Shown here: one piece after another, positions 16,439 through 25,689 of the stretch
Layout: the number at the start of each line of letters is the position of its first letter
How positions within the stretch are numbered: the first letter of the stretch is position 1
From: Streptomyces sp. NP-1717
GTDB taxonomy: Bacteria > Actinomycetota > Actinomycetes > Streptomycetales > Streptomycetaceae
Assembly: GCF_022695985.1 (NCBI RefSeq)
Contig: NZ_JAAPBF010000009.1
Span: forward strand, 1-64,000
Reading direction: 5' to 3'
DNA: 64,000 nt
Made by a program: the position numbers and the translations under genes
Notes under the pieces: model-generated
Database searches by the model: none
What the model was told of the DNA's origin: nothing
What the model saw: the letters and a program-made list of their open reading frames with translations, nothing else

Positions 16439-18454
16439 TCAGCTGTCGAGCACGCCCCGCAGGGCGTCGGCGAAGAGACGGGGGCCGTCGACCGTCAGCA
16501 CCGACTCGGCGTGGAACTGGAACGAGGCGAAGTGCGGGCCGCGCAGCATGTCCACCTCCCCGGTGGCAGGGTCCCGGCTGACCCGTACCCGGCCCACCCC
16601 CGGCACGTCGCGGTGGGCGGTGCGGCTGACGGCGGCGAAGGTGTTGTAGTACCCGACCCGCTCAAGTCGGCCGAAGAGGTCGATGGAGCGCTGCACGCCC
16701 TGGTTGGGCTCCGCCCGCCGCGACAGGTCGAAGCCGAGCCTGCGGCTGAGCACCTGGTGGCTCAGGCAGACCGCCAGGAAGGGGATGCGGTCGGCCAGCA
16801 GCCTCTCCACGGCCGCGTCCAGCGCCGCGATCTTCGGATCGCCGCCGGCGAGGGGGTCGCCCGGACCGGGTCCCATGATGACCAGGTCGAACCCGTCGAG
16901 GGCGTACGGCTCGTCGTAGCGCAGCACCTCGGCGGTGAGTCCGAGTGCCTCCAACTGCCGCACCATCATGGCGGTGAAGGCGTCCTCCGCGTCGACCACC
17001 AGGACCTTCAGCCCCTCCAGCTCGGGCACGGCCGGCGGGCGGACGGCCGTGGACGCCAGCCAGAAGTCGGCGATGCCGGTGTTACGGGAGGCCAGGGCGT
17101 CCCGTACGACGGGATGGTCCGAGAAGCGGCGGGCGACGGCGGGATCCGGCCCCGCGGGCGAATCGGCGGCGGAGTCCGGGGCGGGGTCCGCGCCGAGGGC
17201 GTCGAGCAGCCCGGCGGCCTTGGTCCGGGTCTCCGCCGCTTCCGCCTCCGGGGACGAATGGCGCACCAGGGTCGCCCCGACGGCGAGCGCCAGGCGTCCG
17301 TCCGGCGCGATGTCGGCGGTGCGGATCAGAATGGCCGAGTCCAGCGAACGCGAGCCCGACGGCTCGTCGCTGATCAGCGCGGCGACTCCGCTGTAGTAGC
17401 CGCGCCCCTGCGGCTCGTGGCGTGCGATGACCCGGGCCGCGCTCTCCACCGGACCGCCCATGACGGTCGGCGCGAACAGGGTCTCGCGCAGGATCTCCCG
17501 TACGTCCCGTCGGGTGTGTCCCTCGATGAAGTACTCGGTGTGGGCGAGCCGCGCCATCTCCTTGAGTGCGGGGCCGGTGAGCCGGCCGCCGTCCTCGCAG
17601 ATGCGGGACATCGTCTTCAGCTCCTCGTCGAGCACCATGTACAGCTCGTCGGTCTCCTTGCGGTCACCCAGGAACGCGGTGAGGCCGTCGATGGTCGGGC
17701 CGCCGGGCGGGTAGCGGTAGGTGCCGCTGATGGGGTTCATCACGGCGTGGCCCTCGCGCACCGAGATATGGCGCTCCGGGGTGGCTCCGACGAACGTCCG
17801 GCCGTTCACGTGGACGACGAACGTCCAGTAGGCGCTCGGCTCCAGCGCGACGAGCCGCCGGAAGACGGCCAGCGCGGTGTGCGCCGGCTCGCCGCCGAGG
17901 TCCGCCAGCAGCGTGCGCTTGATGACGAAGTTGGCGCCCTCGCCGGTGCCGATCTCCTCGGCCACGACGCGCCGTACCACCTCGGCGTACTCGTCGTCGG
18001 ACAGGTCGAAGCGCTGCCCTGACAGGGCGACGGGGGTGCCGGGCAGCCGGGACAGGGTCTCGGCCAGCGGCAGCACGGCCTGTTCCGTGACGGTGAGGGC
18101 GATGAGGGGTGCCCCGTCGTCCGGGGCCTCGAAACCCCGCTCGGCGAGCTGCCGGTAGGGCACCAGGACGAGTGCGCCGTGTGTCGTGGCGGCCGGCGGG
18201 TGTGCGGGATCCCTCACGGGGAGCGGCAGCCGGTCCAGCGAGGCGGGGTGCGAGACGTCGCCGATCAGGAGGTCGACCGTGCCCGGGGTGCCCGACTCCG
18301 GCCGGTGCAGCAGTGCGAAGTCGGGCGGTGCGGGCGCGGCCAGGACCCGGTCGAGCAGATCGGGTTCGCGCCGCCCGCCCGGTACGCCGGTGGCGCCTGG
18401 TACGCGGTTGGCGCCGGGTCCCGGGGCCCGGCGCTCGGTGTGCCGGGCGTTCAT
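16439..18454 (-). CDS. phzE: PhzE: 2-amino-2-desoxyisochorismate (ADIC) synthase
   Basis: Converts chorismate plus glutamine to ADIC, the committed step of phenazine assembly. Residues about 1-430 are the chorismate-binding (anthranilate synthase component I-like) domain, with [33 protein letters not shown] and [11 protein letters not shown]. After a linker, residues about 480-671 are a class I glutamine amidotransferase with Cys563 (FLAVCLSHQ), GPGPGDP and the His-Glu pair in FQFHAES. Length (671) is as in PhzE rather than separate TrpE/TrpG. The ATG at 18454 overlaps the phzD stop (ATGA), so the two are translationally coupled. It is the last gene of the phzBCDE unit. Confidence 0.93.
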   Translation of the reverse strand: MNARHTERRAPGPGANRVPGATGVPGGRREPDLLDRVLAAPAPPDFALLHRPESGTPGTVDLLIGDVSHPASLDRLPLPVRDPAHPPAATTHGALVLVPYRQLAERGFEAPDDGAPLIALTVTEQAVLPLAETLSRLPGTPVALSGQRFDLSDDEYAEVVRRVVAEEIGTGEGANFVIKRTLLADLGGEPAHTALAVFRRLVALEPSAYWTFVVHVNGRTFVGATPERHISVREGHAVMNPISGTYRYPPGGPTIDGLTAFLGDRKETDELYMVLDEELKTMSRICEDGGRLTGPALKEMARLAHTEYFIEGHTRRDVREILRETLFAPTVMGGPVESAARVIARHEPQGRGYYSGVAALISDEPSGSRSLDSAILIRTADIAPDGRLALAVGATLVRHSSPEAEAAETRTKAAGLLDALGADPAPDSAADSPAGPDPAVARRFSDHPVVRDALASRNTGIADFWLASTAVRPPAVPELEGLKVLVVDAEDAFTAMMVRQLEALGLTAEVLRYDEPYALDGFDLVIMGPGPGDPLAGGDPKIAALDAAVERLLADRIPFLAVCLSHQVLSRRLGFDLSRRAEPNQGVQRSIDLFGRLERVGYYNTFAAVSRTAHRDVPGVGRVRVSRDPATGEVDMLRGPHFASFQFHAESVLTVDGPRLFADALRGVLDS

Positions 18455-19074
18455 CCGAACAGCTCCGCGCTCGGGACGACCATGCCGCACCGCTGGGCCA
18501 CGAAGTCCAGGGCGACACGGTGCCGTTCGGCGGAGAAGTCGGCAACGGCGTCGGCGGCCAGGAACACCTGGATGTCGTGGCTGTACGCGTCGATCGCCGT
18601 GGCCAGCAGGCCGATGTGGGCGTAGACCCCGCACAGTACGAGCTGGTCGCGGCCCGCGGCCCGCATCCTCTCCAGGAGGTCGGACCGGAAGAAGGCGCTG
18701 TAGCGCCGTTTGACCAGCAGCCAGTCGCCGTCGGCCGGGGCGAGTTCCGGTACGACCTCCCGGTCCTCGGCGGCGGTGAGCATGCCCGGGCCCCAGAAGT
18801 CACGGAGCAGCCCGCGCTCCTGCCGGGTCATCCCGCCGGGCTGCGCCGAGTAGGCGACGGGTACGCCGAGTTCGGCGGCCCGTTTGCGCAACAGCATGGC
18901 GTTGTCGATGAGTTGGGAGCGCAGGGGCTCGGGCACCGGGCGGAGGAAGAAGCGCTGCATGTCGTGGACCACCAGAGCCGCGCGATCGGGGTCCGGTGTC
19001 CAGGCGGCCACATTGGCCGGCAGGCTGTCCGCCGTCGGCATGGCGTACGGGGTGATGACGGGTATGCCAACCAC
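18451..19074 (-). CDS. phzD: PhzD: isochorismatase-type ADIC hydrolase
   Basis: Hydrolyses the vinyl ether of ADIC to pyruvate and trans-2,3-dihydro-3-hydroxyanthranilate (DHHA). The 207-residue protein follows Pseudomonas PhzD closely: [12 protein letters not shown] start, [12 protein letters not shown] with the catalytic Asp, [21 protein letters not shown], the Lys in [11 protein letters not shown], and [20 protein letters not shown] choose the GTG at 19074, which has AAGGAG seven bases upstream and gives the family length; an ATG at 19041 would cut the conserved N-terminus. It is coupled to phzE by a 4-base overlap. Confidence 0.93.
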   Translation of the reverse strand: MVGIPVITPYAMPTADSLPANVAAWTPDPDRAALVVHDMQRFFLRPVPEPLRSQLIDNAMLLRKRAAELGVPVAYSAQPGGMTRQERGLLRDFWGPGMLTAAEDREVVPELAPADGDWLLVKRRYSAFFRSDLLERMRAAGRDQLVLCGVYAHIGLLATAIDAYSHDIQVFLAADAVADFSAERHRVALDFVAQRCGMVVPSAELFG

Positions 19075-19238
19075 CGGTCGGCTCCTTTCGGGCAGGGGGC
19101 TGCGAGGTCGGTGGGGGGAGACGGGATCCGGATGGGAAGGGGCGCCGCCGGGCGGGCACCCGGGTGTCCGGCACCAGGCCGTGCCGGGCGCCGCCGGCCA
19201 GGCGGGTTGTGCCGGACACGGCCCGGGGCGGCGGTCGC

Positions 19239-20411
19239 TCAGAGCGTCGTGGTCCATGCCGACACGAGGCGCAGGGCCTGGCCGGGGTTGAGCCGGGGGT
19301 CGCAGAAGCTGGTGTGCCGGTCGCCGACCGTGCCGAGCCCGGAGACGTCGGCGGCGCACTCGGTGACGTCGTCGGGTGTCACTTCCAGGTGCAGGCCGCC
19401 GTTGACGCCGCCGGCCGCCGCCATGGCGGCGCCGAAGCCGTGGACCTCGGCGGTCATCGCGTCCAGCAGCCGGGTCTTGTGCCCGCCGGGGCTGGTGATG
19501 GTGTTGCCGTGCATGGGGTCGCAGAGCCAGATCGCGGGGTGTCCGTCCGCCCGTACGGCCTCCACCAGCGGGGGCAGTCGGCTGGAGACGAATCCGGTGC
19601 CCATGCGCGCGATCAGGACGAGCCGGCCCGGCAGCCGCAGCGGGTCGAGCCGGGCCGCGATCGCCGTGATGTCCTCGGTCGTCGTGCCCGGACCGACCTT
19701 GCAGGCGACCGGGTTGACGATGCCCGCGAGCATACGGACGTGGGCGCCGTCCGGCTGGCGTGTCCGCTCACCGATCCACGGCAGGTGCGCGGAGCCGAGG
19801 TACAGACGGCCGGCGCCCGCGGGCCTGAGCATCGGTGCCTCGAAGTCGAAGAGCAGCGCCTCGTGGCTCGTCCACACGTGTTCGGCGTCCGGGCGGCCCC
19901 TGTTGACGGCGGCGAGCTCCCGCACCACGTCCTGGGCGGCCCGGTAGCAGCGGAGGATGCCTTCCGGGTCCGGGCGCCGGCTCTCGGCGTCCGGCTCGGG
20001 CAGGTTGACCATGTGGCCGCGGAAGACGGGGAGGGTGCTGCCGCCCACCTGCTCCACCGGTTTGGAGCGGGGTTTGGCGAATTGGCCGGCCAGCCGTCCG
20101 ACCCGGAGGACCGGTCCCCCGGTGACCGTGGCCACGGTGTCGGCGAGCGCGTCCAGCAGCGCGGTCTTGCGCCGGACGTGGTACGGCGTCGACTCGGCCG
20201 GGTCCTCGGCGCAGTCGCCGGCCTGGAGGAGATGCGCTCCGCCCGTGGCCACGTCGGCGAGCAGGCGCCGCAGCCGTGCGGCGCCGTCGGCGGTGACCAG
20301 CGGCGGGGAGGCGGCGAGGGTGTCCCGCACCCGTTTCACCGGGCCGGGGTCCTCCCACCGGGGCTGCTGGAGGGCTGGTGACGCGAGGATGTTCTGGACT
20401 TCGGTATGCAC
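19239..20411 (-). CDS. phzC: PhzC: class II DAHP synthase
   Basis: Condenses phosphoenolpyruvate and erythrose-4-phosphate, drawing carbon into the shikimate route for phenazine production. The plant-like (type II) family features are clear over 390 residues: [62 protein letters not shown] and the C-terminal [13 protein letters not shown]. It starts at GTG 20411 with GGGGGAG upstream. It is the second gene of phzBCDE; 164 bp separate it from phzD. Confidence 0.93.
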   Translation of the reverse strand: MHTEVQNILASPALQQPRWEDPGPVKRVRDTLAASPPLVTADGAARLRRLLADVATGGAHLLQAGDCAEDPAESTPYHVRRKTALLDALADTVATVTGGPVLRVGRLAGQFAKPRSKPVEQVGGSTLPVFRGHMVNLPEPDAESRRPDPEGILRCYRAAQDVVRELAAVNRGRPDAEHVWTSHEALLFDFEAPMLRPAGAGRLYLGSAHLPWIGERTRQPDGAHVRMLAGIVNPVACKVGPGTTTEDITAIAARLDPLRLPGRLVLIARMGTGFVSSRLPPLVEAVRADGHPAIWLCDPMHGNTITSPGGHKTRLLDAMTAEVHGFGAAMAAAGGVNGGLHLEVTPDDVTECAADVSGLGTVGDRHTSFCDPRLNPGQALRLVSAWTTTL

Positions 20412-20456
20412 GGTCTCCCCCTGCGTGGTCGAGGATCTACGGTCGGGAGGCGGGCA

Positions 20457-20918
20457 TCAGGTCGGGATGCCCTCCCGGCGGACCGTGGGAACCTCGATGC
20501 CCAGCGCCTGGAACTGCCGGCAGGGGTTCATGAATTCGCGCTGCTGCTTGATCCTGCCGTCCTCGAACAGGAACGAGTGCAGGAAGTGGTTGCGGTAGTG
20601 GCCGTCCGGATAGCCCGGGAACAGGATCCGGCCCTCGCCGTCGCACTCCACCCAGAACCGGTCGGGGTCCTGCGTGTCGAAGATCTCGACGTTGGTCCAC
20701 GCCCAGTCCGGGAAGCACTTCAGCGACCAGACGGCGTGCTCACCGAGTCTGTCCCGGCCGCTGATGACGATGGGTTCGCCGGTCTCGGTGGTCCACAGAC
20801 CGCCGGTGCCGTCCTCCGTGAACAGCAGATGACGCTCCAGACGGTCCTGGCCACGGGTGTTCATGTACCGCGCGACGACCGCGCGGTTGTGTTCGCGTAC
20901 CTCTGTCTCGTCGGACAT
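20457..20918 (-). CDS. phzB: PhzB: phenazine scaffold-forming condensation protein
   Basis: A small (153-residue) SnoaL/ketosteroid-isomerase-fold dimer that promotes condensation of two aminoketone molecules into the tricyclic phenazine precursor. It is very close to Pseudomonas PhzB: YMNTRGQDRL, LFTEDGTGGLWTTETGEP, EHAVWSLKCFPDW (active-site His and Ser), WVECDGEGRILFPGYP, and the catalytic Glu in QREFMNP, ending VRREGIPT. The ATG at 20918 has GTGAGG upstream. It heads phzBCDE and is preceded by a SARP-type site about 120 bases away. Confidence 0.93.
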   Translation of the reverse strand: MSDETEVREHNRAVVARYMNTRGQDRLERHLLFTEDGTGGLWTTETGEPIVISGRDRLGEHAVWSLKCFPDWAWTNVEIFDTQDPDRFWVECDGEGRILFPGYPDGHYRNHFLHSFLFEDGRIKQQREFMNPCRQFQALGIEVPTVRREGIPT

Positions 20919-21040
20919 GAGCCGCCTCACTTTCCACTGCCGAGGGTGGGACCGATGCCGTGCCGGACCGCTCGTGGGAACGGCGCGAGCGGCCGGTCCA
21001 CGAGGCGGGCCCGGCTGGGGTACCACCCTGTGTCAGCGGA

Positions 21041-21055
21041 CTTGGGGAGCTCTTG
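21041..21055 (-). promoter_or_regulatory. SARP-type direct-repeat site 8 (phzBCDE promoter)
   Basis: CTTG at 21041 and 21052 (CAAG on the minus strand) with an 11-bp period, facing phzB. This is the weakest of the nine sites: the spacer differs from the consensus and the outer unit is not recognisable. Confidence 0.5.
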
Positions 21056-21103
21056 GCAGGAAGCCGGACCCGTGCGGTCCGCCGGGTCCGGCGGTGCGGA
21101 CGG

Positions 21104-21150
21104 ACGGTGGCCCTCCGCGCACGCGGCCGGCGTGTGCGGAGGGCCACCGT
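21104..21150 (-). terminator. Hairpin terminator after the MMPL gene
   Basis: ACGGTGGCCCTCCGC (21104-21118) pairs perfectly over 15 bp with GCGGAGGGCCACCGT (21136-21150). It lies just past the MMPL stop, separating the upstream operon from phzBCDE. A smaller 10-bp hairpin is at 21063-21092. Confidence 0.75.
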
Positions 21151-21169
21151 CGTGGGGCAGGGCCGGGGG

Positions 21170-23287
21170 TCACCTACCCCTGAGAGCCGGTTCGAGGTCG
21201 CGCTTGTCCTCTTCCAGCGGCGGCCGGGGGACGTCCTGACGCCGGAACAGCGCGCTCGGCCACCACATCCAGCGGTCGGCGTCCAGCGTCAGCGCGGTGA
21301 CCAGCACCGAGCGGACGATCATGGTGTCCAGCAGTACGCCGAAGGCCACCGCGAAGCCGAGTTCGGCCGCGAACACCAGCGGCAGCGAGGCCATCGCCGC
21401 GAAGGTGCCGGCCAGCACCAGCCCCGCCGAGGTGATCACACCGCCGGTGGTGGACAGACCGATCAGGGCGCCGCGCCGGGTGCCCTCCTCCAGTGCGACC
21501 TCGCGTACCCGGGTGACCAGGAAGATGTTGTAGTCGATGCCGAGTGCGACCAGGAACACGAAGGTCAGGAGCGGGAAGTTGGCGTCCGTCCCGGCGAAGT
21601 GGAACACGTGCTCGAACACCAGGTTGCTCACCCCGATGGCGGCCGCGAACGACAGCACCACCGTCGCCATGAGCAGCAGCGGTGCGACGATCGCCCGCAG
21701 CAGCAGCGCGAGGATCAGGAATACCACGACCAGCACGATCGGGATGATCAGCTTGGAGTCGTGGGCTGCCGCTTCCCGGGTGTCGAGCATGATCGCCGTG
21801 TTGCCGCCGACCTCGGCGTCCGCGCCGTCGACCCCGTGGACCGCGGTTCTGGCCCGGTCGACGGTGTCCATGGCGCTCGTGCTGGTGGGAGAGTCCTCCA
21901 GCTCCCCCAGGATCAAGGCCTCGTCGCCCTTGACCACCGGCTCCGAGACGCCCGCGACTCCCGGTACGTCGGCCAGGGCGGTGCTCACCTGCTCGGCCGA
22001 CGACGCCTTGGCCACGACGTAGACGGGGTCGCCCGCTCCGGCGGGGAAGTGCTTGTTCTTGATCTCCTCGCCGACGACCATCTGCGGCTTGTTGGTGAAC
22101 TGGTCCTTGTTGGAGAGCCCGTCGGACTTGAGCCCGAACGCCCCGATCGCCATGACGCCGAGGGCGAGGGCGGTGCCGATCCACACGATGCGGGGCCGGC
22201 GGGAGACGGCGTTGCCGACCCGGGTCCAGACGCCCTCCTTGGCCGCCGGGGCCGATCCGTACACCGGCTTCACCGGCCAGAAGACCCACCGGTCGCAGAT
22301 GACCAGCAGCGCGGGCATCAGGGTGACCATGGCGAGCAGTCCGACGAGGATGCCGACGGCGCTGGCCGGTCCGAGCCCCTTGGTGGAGTTGAGCGTGGCC
22401 AGCATCAGCAGCATCAGGCTGACCGCGACGGTCGCGGCGCTGGCGACGATCGCGGGACCGGAGCGGTGCAGGGCCACCGCCATCGCCTCGTGCCGGTCCT
22501 CGTGCCTGCGCAGTTCCTCCCGGTACCGCGAGGTGAGCAGCAGCGCGTAGTCGGTGGCTGCGCCGAACACCAGCACGGTCAGGATGAAGCTCGTCTGCGT
22601 GTTGACGACGAGTCCGGCGTGCTTGGCCAGGAGGTAGATCACCGCCTCGGAGGTCATCAGGGCGCCGCCGGCGGTCAGCAGGGGGAGCAGGGGCAGGATC
22701 GGGCTGCGGTAGGTGAGCAGCAGGATCACGACCACGACCGCCGCGGTGATCGCGGTCAGACCACCTCCGCCGCCGAAGGCGTCGATCGAGTCGGAGGCGT
22801 AGCCGGCGGGTCCGGTGACATGGAACCCGAGCCCGTCCGCGTCCGCCTTGCCGACGTCGGTCATCTCTTTGACGACCTTGTTGATCCCGTCCCAGCCGCT
22901 CTTGTCCTTCTGCACCTGGACCACGGTCTGGATGGCCTTGCCGTCCTCGGACTTCAAGGGGCCCTGGGGCTGTCCCACGACCTTCTCGACGCCCTGGAAG
23001 GCTTCGACGTCGGCCTGGGCCTTGGCCATGTCGGCGGCGGTGACGCCGTCCTGCCGGTCGTAGATGACGAGCGCCAGCACGGTGTCGGTGGCCTGGAACT
23101 TCTCGGCCCGCTCGACGACGGCGGTCGACTCCGCGTCACCGGGCAGCCAGGCCGAGTTGTCGTTCTCCTGCACGTCGCCGAGCTTCCCGGCCAGCAGGAC
23201 GGCGGGGATCAGCAGGACGACCCAGAGGGCGAGGACAACCCATTTCGCCCTCCTGCCACTGGGTAGGGACGCCAGTTTTCGCAACAT
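21170..23287 (-). CDS. MMPL/RND-family membrane exporter
   Basis: A 705-residue inner-membrane transporter with the MMPL layout: one N-terminal membrane helix (WVVLALWVVLLIPAVLLAG), a large external loop, five helices (including ITAAVVVVILLLTYRSPILPL and AATDYALLLTSRYREEL), then a repeat of the same after residue ~400 (ending FLVALGIDYNIFLVTRVREVALEEGTRR-type region). The two ATDYALLL / GIDYNIFL segments are the proton-relay helices of the family. In this setting it probably exports the phenazine product or protects the producer. The ATG at 23287 is only 16 bases from the sigma-factor stop, so the genes are co-transcribed. Confidence 0.85.
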   Translation of the reverse strand: MLRKLASLPSGRRAKWVVLALWVVLLIPAVLLAGKLGDVQENDNSAWLPGDAESTAVVERAEKFQATDTVLALVIYDRQDGVTAADMAKAQADVEAFQGVEKVVGQPQGPLKSEDGKAIQTVVQVQKDKSGWDGINKVVKEMTDVGKADADGLGFHVTGPAGYASDSIDAFGGGGGLTAITAAVVVVILLLTYRSPILPLLPLLTAGGALMTSEAVIYLLAKHAGLVVNTQTSFILTVLVFGAATDYALLLTSRYREELRRHEDRHEAMAVALHRSGPAIVASAATVAVSLMLLMLATLNSTKGLGPASAVGILVGLLAMVTLMPALLVICDRWVFWPVKPVYGSAPAAKEGVWTRVGNAVSRRPRIVWIGTALALGVMAIGAFGLKSDGLSNKDQFTNKPQMVVGEEIKNKHFPAGAGDPVYVVAKASSAEQVSTALADVPGVAGVSEPVVKGDEALILGELEDSPTSTSAMDTVDRARTAVHGVDGADAEVGGNTAIMLDTREAAAHDSKLIIPIVLVVVFLILALLLRAIVAPLLLMATVVLSFAAAIGVSNLVFEHVFHFAGTDANFPLLTFVFLVALGIDYNIFLVTRVREVALEEGTRRGALIGLSTTGGVITSAGLVLAGTFAAMASLPLVFAAELGFAVAFGVLLDTMIVRSVLVTALTLDADRWMWWPSALFRRQDVPRPPLEEDKRDLEPALRGR

Positions 23288-23303
23288 GTGAATTCCTCGG
23301 TTG

Positions 23304-24284
23304 TCAGTCGACGTGAGAGAGCTTGTCGGGATTGGCGATGGCGTAGATGCCGCACACCTGGTCGCCCTCCGGCGTGAGATCCACGACGACGACGGCGTAC
23401 GGGGCGTCGCCGGCGAGCAGCAGAACCGCCGGGTCGCCGTTGACGCTGCGGAAGGCGATCCTGAGGGCCTTGCCGGAGCTGGGGGCGACGACGGCGAGCA
23501 GCCGGGCGACGGAGTCGCGGCCGCGGATCGGCCGGAGGCCGACCGCACCCTGGGCCTTGCCTCCGCCGTCGCTCCACATGACGACGTCCGGCGCGAGGAT
23601 CTCCAGGAGTGCGTCCAGGTCACCGCCGAGCGCGGCGGCCAGGAACCGTTCGGTCACCTGCTGCCGGACCTGCGGCGCGGGCTTGTAGCGGGGGCGCCGG
23701 GCGTGGACGTGCTCGCGGGCGCGGTGGGCGAGCTGGCGGACCGCGGCGGGGTTGCGGCCGAGCATCTCCGCGATCTCGGTGTGGGCGTAGCCGAACACCT
23801 CGTGCAGGACGAACACCCCGCGCTCCAGCGGGGTGAGGGTCTGCAGGATCACCATCAGCGCCATCGACACCGACTCGGTGCGCAGTGCCACATCGGCGGC
23901 GTCGTCGGCGACGGGAGCCTCGGGCAGGGAGCTGACCAGCGGTTCGGGCAGCCACGGTCCGGTGTACGTCTCACGGCGGCGGGTGATGGCGGCCTGGTGG
24001 GCGAGTGCCCGGTTCACCGCGATCCGCACCAGGTAGGCGCGCGGGCTGTCGATCGGCTCCGCGTTCGGTGCCCGGTTCCTGTTCGTCCAGGACAGCCAGG
24101 TCTCCTGCAGGACGTCCTCGGTGTCGGCGATGCCGCCGAGCATGTTGTAGACGATGGAGAACAGCAGCTCGCGGTGCTCGTTGAACACCTGTGTCGCGGT
24201 GTTCGTCACCGGATCCGAAGCCGCCGGCCCGGGGCCGTCATCGGAGATGGCCGGCTGTGAGCCTGGCGGGGGGTGCTGCGTCAT
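23304..24284 (-). CDS. ECF41-type (SigJ-like) sigma factor with SnoaL C-terminus
   Basis: A 326-residue extracytoplasmic-function sigma factor. Region 2 (HRELLFSIVYNMLGGIADTEDVLQETWL) and region 4 (LTPLERGVFVLHEVFGYAHTEIAEML) are followed by a SnoaL-like extension of about 125 residues ending in the NPDKL motif, the mark of group ECF41. In this group the extension replaces an anti-sigma factor and modulates activity. ECF41 genes usually sit by a small oxidoreductase or decarboxylase gene; here the neighbours are an MMPL exporter and PhzA/B, inside the SARP-controlled operon. The ATG at 24284 has GGGAGG four bases upstream. Confidence 0.87.
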   Translation of the reverse strand: MTQHPPPGSQPAISDDGPGPAASDPVTNTATQVFNEHRELLFSIVYNMLGGIADTEDVLQETWLSWTNRNRAPNAEPIDSPRAYLVRIAVNRALAHQAAITRRRETYTGPWLPEPLVSSLPEAPVADDAADVALRTESVSMALMVILQTLTPLERGVFVLHEVFGYAHTEIAEMLGRNPAAVRQLAHRAREHVHARRPRYKPAPQVRQQVTERFLAAALGGDLDALLEILAPDVVMWSDGGGKAQGAVGLRPIRGRDSVARLLAVVAPSSGKALRIAFRSVNGDPAVLLLAGDAPYAVVVVDLTPEGDQVCGIYAIANPDKLSHVD

Positions 24285-24425
24285 GAGGCCTCCCGTCGCG
24301 GTTGCGTTCAGACCTGAGAGCTGTCCGGGCGGCCGGAGTGTGACATCCATTCCAGGAATGTGATCCACGTCACATGCTTGACGGTGCCGACCCGACCGGG
24401 ACCCAAGGGCCGGCCAAAGGCCAGG

Positions 24426-24932
24426 TCAGGAAGGGATCCAGTCCCGCTTGATGTGCGGTGTCTCGATGCTGAGGGCACGCATGTGCTCGATGGGATTGGT
24501 GTACTCGCGGCTGGCCGCGATCCGGCCGTCACTCAGCGTGAACCCGTGGATGAAATGGTTGCGGTAGCGCCCCTCGGGATAACCGGGGAAGCGGATCGTT
24601 CCCTCACCGTCGCACTCGACCCAGATGACGGCCGGGTCCTGCGTCTCGTAGATGCATACGTCGATCCACCGCCAGTCGGGCAGTACCTCCAGGGAGAGGA
24701 CGCCGTGCCGCTCCAGCTTCTCCCTGCCCCTGACGACGATGGGCCGGCCGATGTCGGTGTTGAAGAGGGACGCGGTGCCGTCCTCCGTGTAGAGCAGGTG
24801 CCTGCGCGACCGGGCCTCCGCGCCGGTCTCCATGTACCGCTCCACCGCCCGCCGGTTGCGGGCCCGTAAGTCGTGCTGATCGGTGAACACCGGTACGGCG
24901 GTGCCGGGTCGGGGTGAGCGTGCGGAGGTCAT
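24426..24932 (-). CDS. Second PhzA/B-type protein (divergent)
   Basis: A 168-residue homologue of the PhzA/PhzB condensation proteins, with the same frame of motifs as the phzB product (RRAVERYMETG, YTEDGTASLFNTDIGRP, WVECDGEGTIRFPGYPEG, HIKRDWIPS). The active-site His (RHGVLSL), Ser and Glu (SREYTN) are kept, while many surrounding positions differ and there is a 16-residue N-terminal extension. Like Pseudomonas PhzA beside PhzB, it could be a partner subunit, or act on a different amine donor. The ATG at 24932 has GGGAG upstream and lies 18 bases after phzG, so it is in the same operon. Confidence 0.87.
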   Translation of the reverse strand: MTSARSPRPGTAVPVFTDQHDLRARNRRAVERYMETGAEARSRRHLLYTEDGTASLFNTDIGRPIVVRGREKLERHGVLSLEVLPDWRWIDVCIYETQDPAVIWVECDGEGTIRFPGYPEGRYRNHFIHGFTLSDGRIAASREYTNPIEHMRALSIETPHIKRDWIPS

Positions 24933-24950
24933 GATGTCTCCCGGTGGGGC

Positions 24951-25601
24951 TCAGGGCTGCAGCCGGGTCGCCACCCAGCCGTCGGCGGTCCGCTCGTAAC
25001 TCAGCCGCTGGTGCAGCCGGTCGTGGCGCGCGTACCAGAACTCGATCCGGGCCGCGGCCACTTGGTAACCGCGGTAGCGCTCGGGGCGCGGCAGCGGTCC
25101 TGGCACGTCATGGAGCCGCTCGGCCTCGGCCAGCACGGCCGCCCTGTCCCCGAGCGGCTCGCTCTGGCGCGACACGGTGGTCATCGGGTGGGCGGCCGGG
25201 GGACGCGCGTGCCACAGCGCGTCCGACTCGGTGTCGGACAGCTGCCGGACGGGCCCGCTGATGGTGATCTGCTGGCCGGTCTCCCGCCAGTAGAGCACTC
25301 CGGAGACCCAGCCGGTCTCCGCGATGTCGCGCCCTTTGCGGCTGGTCGCGTGCGTCTCGAAGACGAAGCCGTCGTCCGTCACGCGGTTCAGCACGACGAT
25401 CCGGGTCGATGCCTGACCCGCGGCGTTCGCGGTGGCGAGGGCCATCGCCTTCGGCTCCCTGACATCCTGCGCGTACGCGTACGCCAGCCAGTCTCGCAGC
25501 ACCGGGACCGGGTCCGCCGGCGCGTCGTCGTACTCCTTGAAGACGAAGTCCAGCGACCCGGTGAGGGATTCGCTCTGGCTGGCACTCCTGATCAGACTCA
25601 C
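24951..25601 (-). CDS. phzG: PhzG: FMN-dependent dihydrophenazine oxidase
   Basis: A 216-residue PdxH-like split-barrel flavoprotein that oxidises the tricyclic intermediates to phenazine carboxylic acids. It has EPKAMALATANAAGQASTR-type FMN binding, GFVFETHATSRKGRDI, VLYWRETGQQITISGPV and the C-terminal IEFWYARHDRLHQRLSYER. The start is GTG 25601 with GGAGG eight bases upstream. Unlike most phz operons, phzG is not next to phzE: it lies 6.5 kb upstream between the PhzS-like hydroxylase and the second PhzA/B. Confidence 0.9.
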   Translation of the reverse strand: MSLIRSASQSESLTGSLDFVFKEYDDAPADPVPVLRDWLAYAYAQDVREPKAMALATANAAGQASTRIVVLNRVTDDGFVFETHATSRKGRDIAETGWVSGVLYWRETGQQITISGPVRQLSDTESDALWHARPPAAHPMTTVSRQSEPLGDRAAVLAEAERLHDVPGPLPRPERYRGYQVAAARIEFWYARHDRLHQRLSYERTADGWVATRLQP

Positions 25602-25689
25602 CCGTGGTACCTCCGATACGTTGTGGCGCGTTTGCGCGTGCTTCGTTCCCCGGTCGACGCTCGGTGGCCCGCACGCGTCGCGAGCGGCG

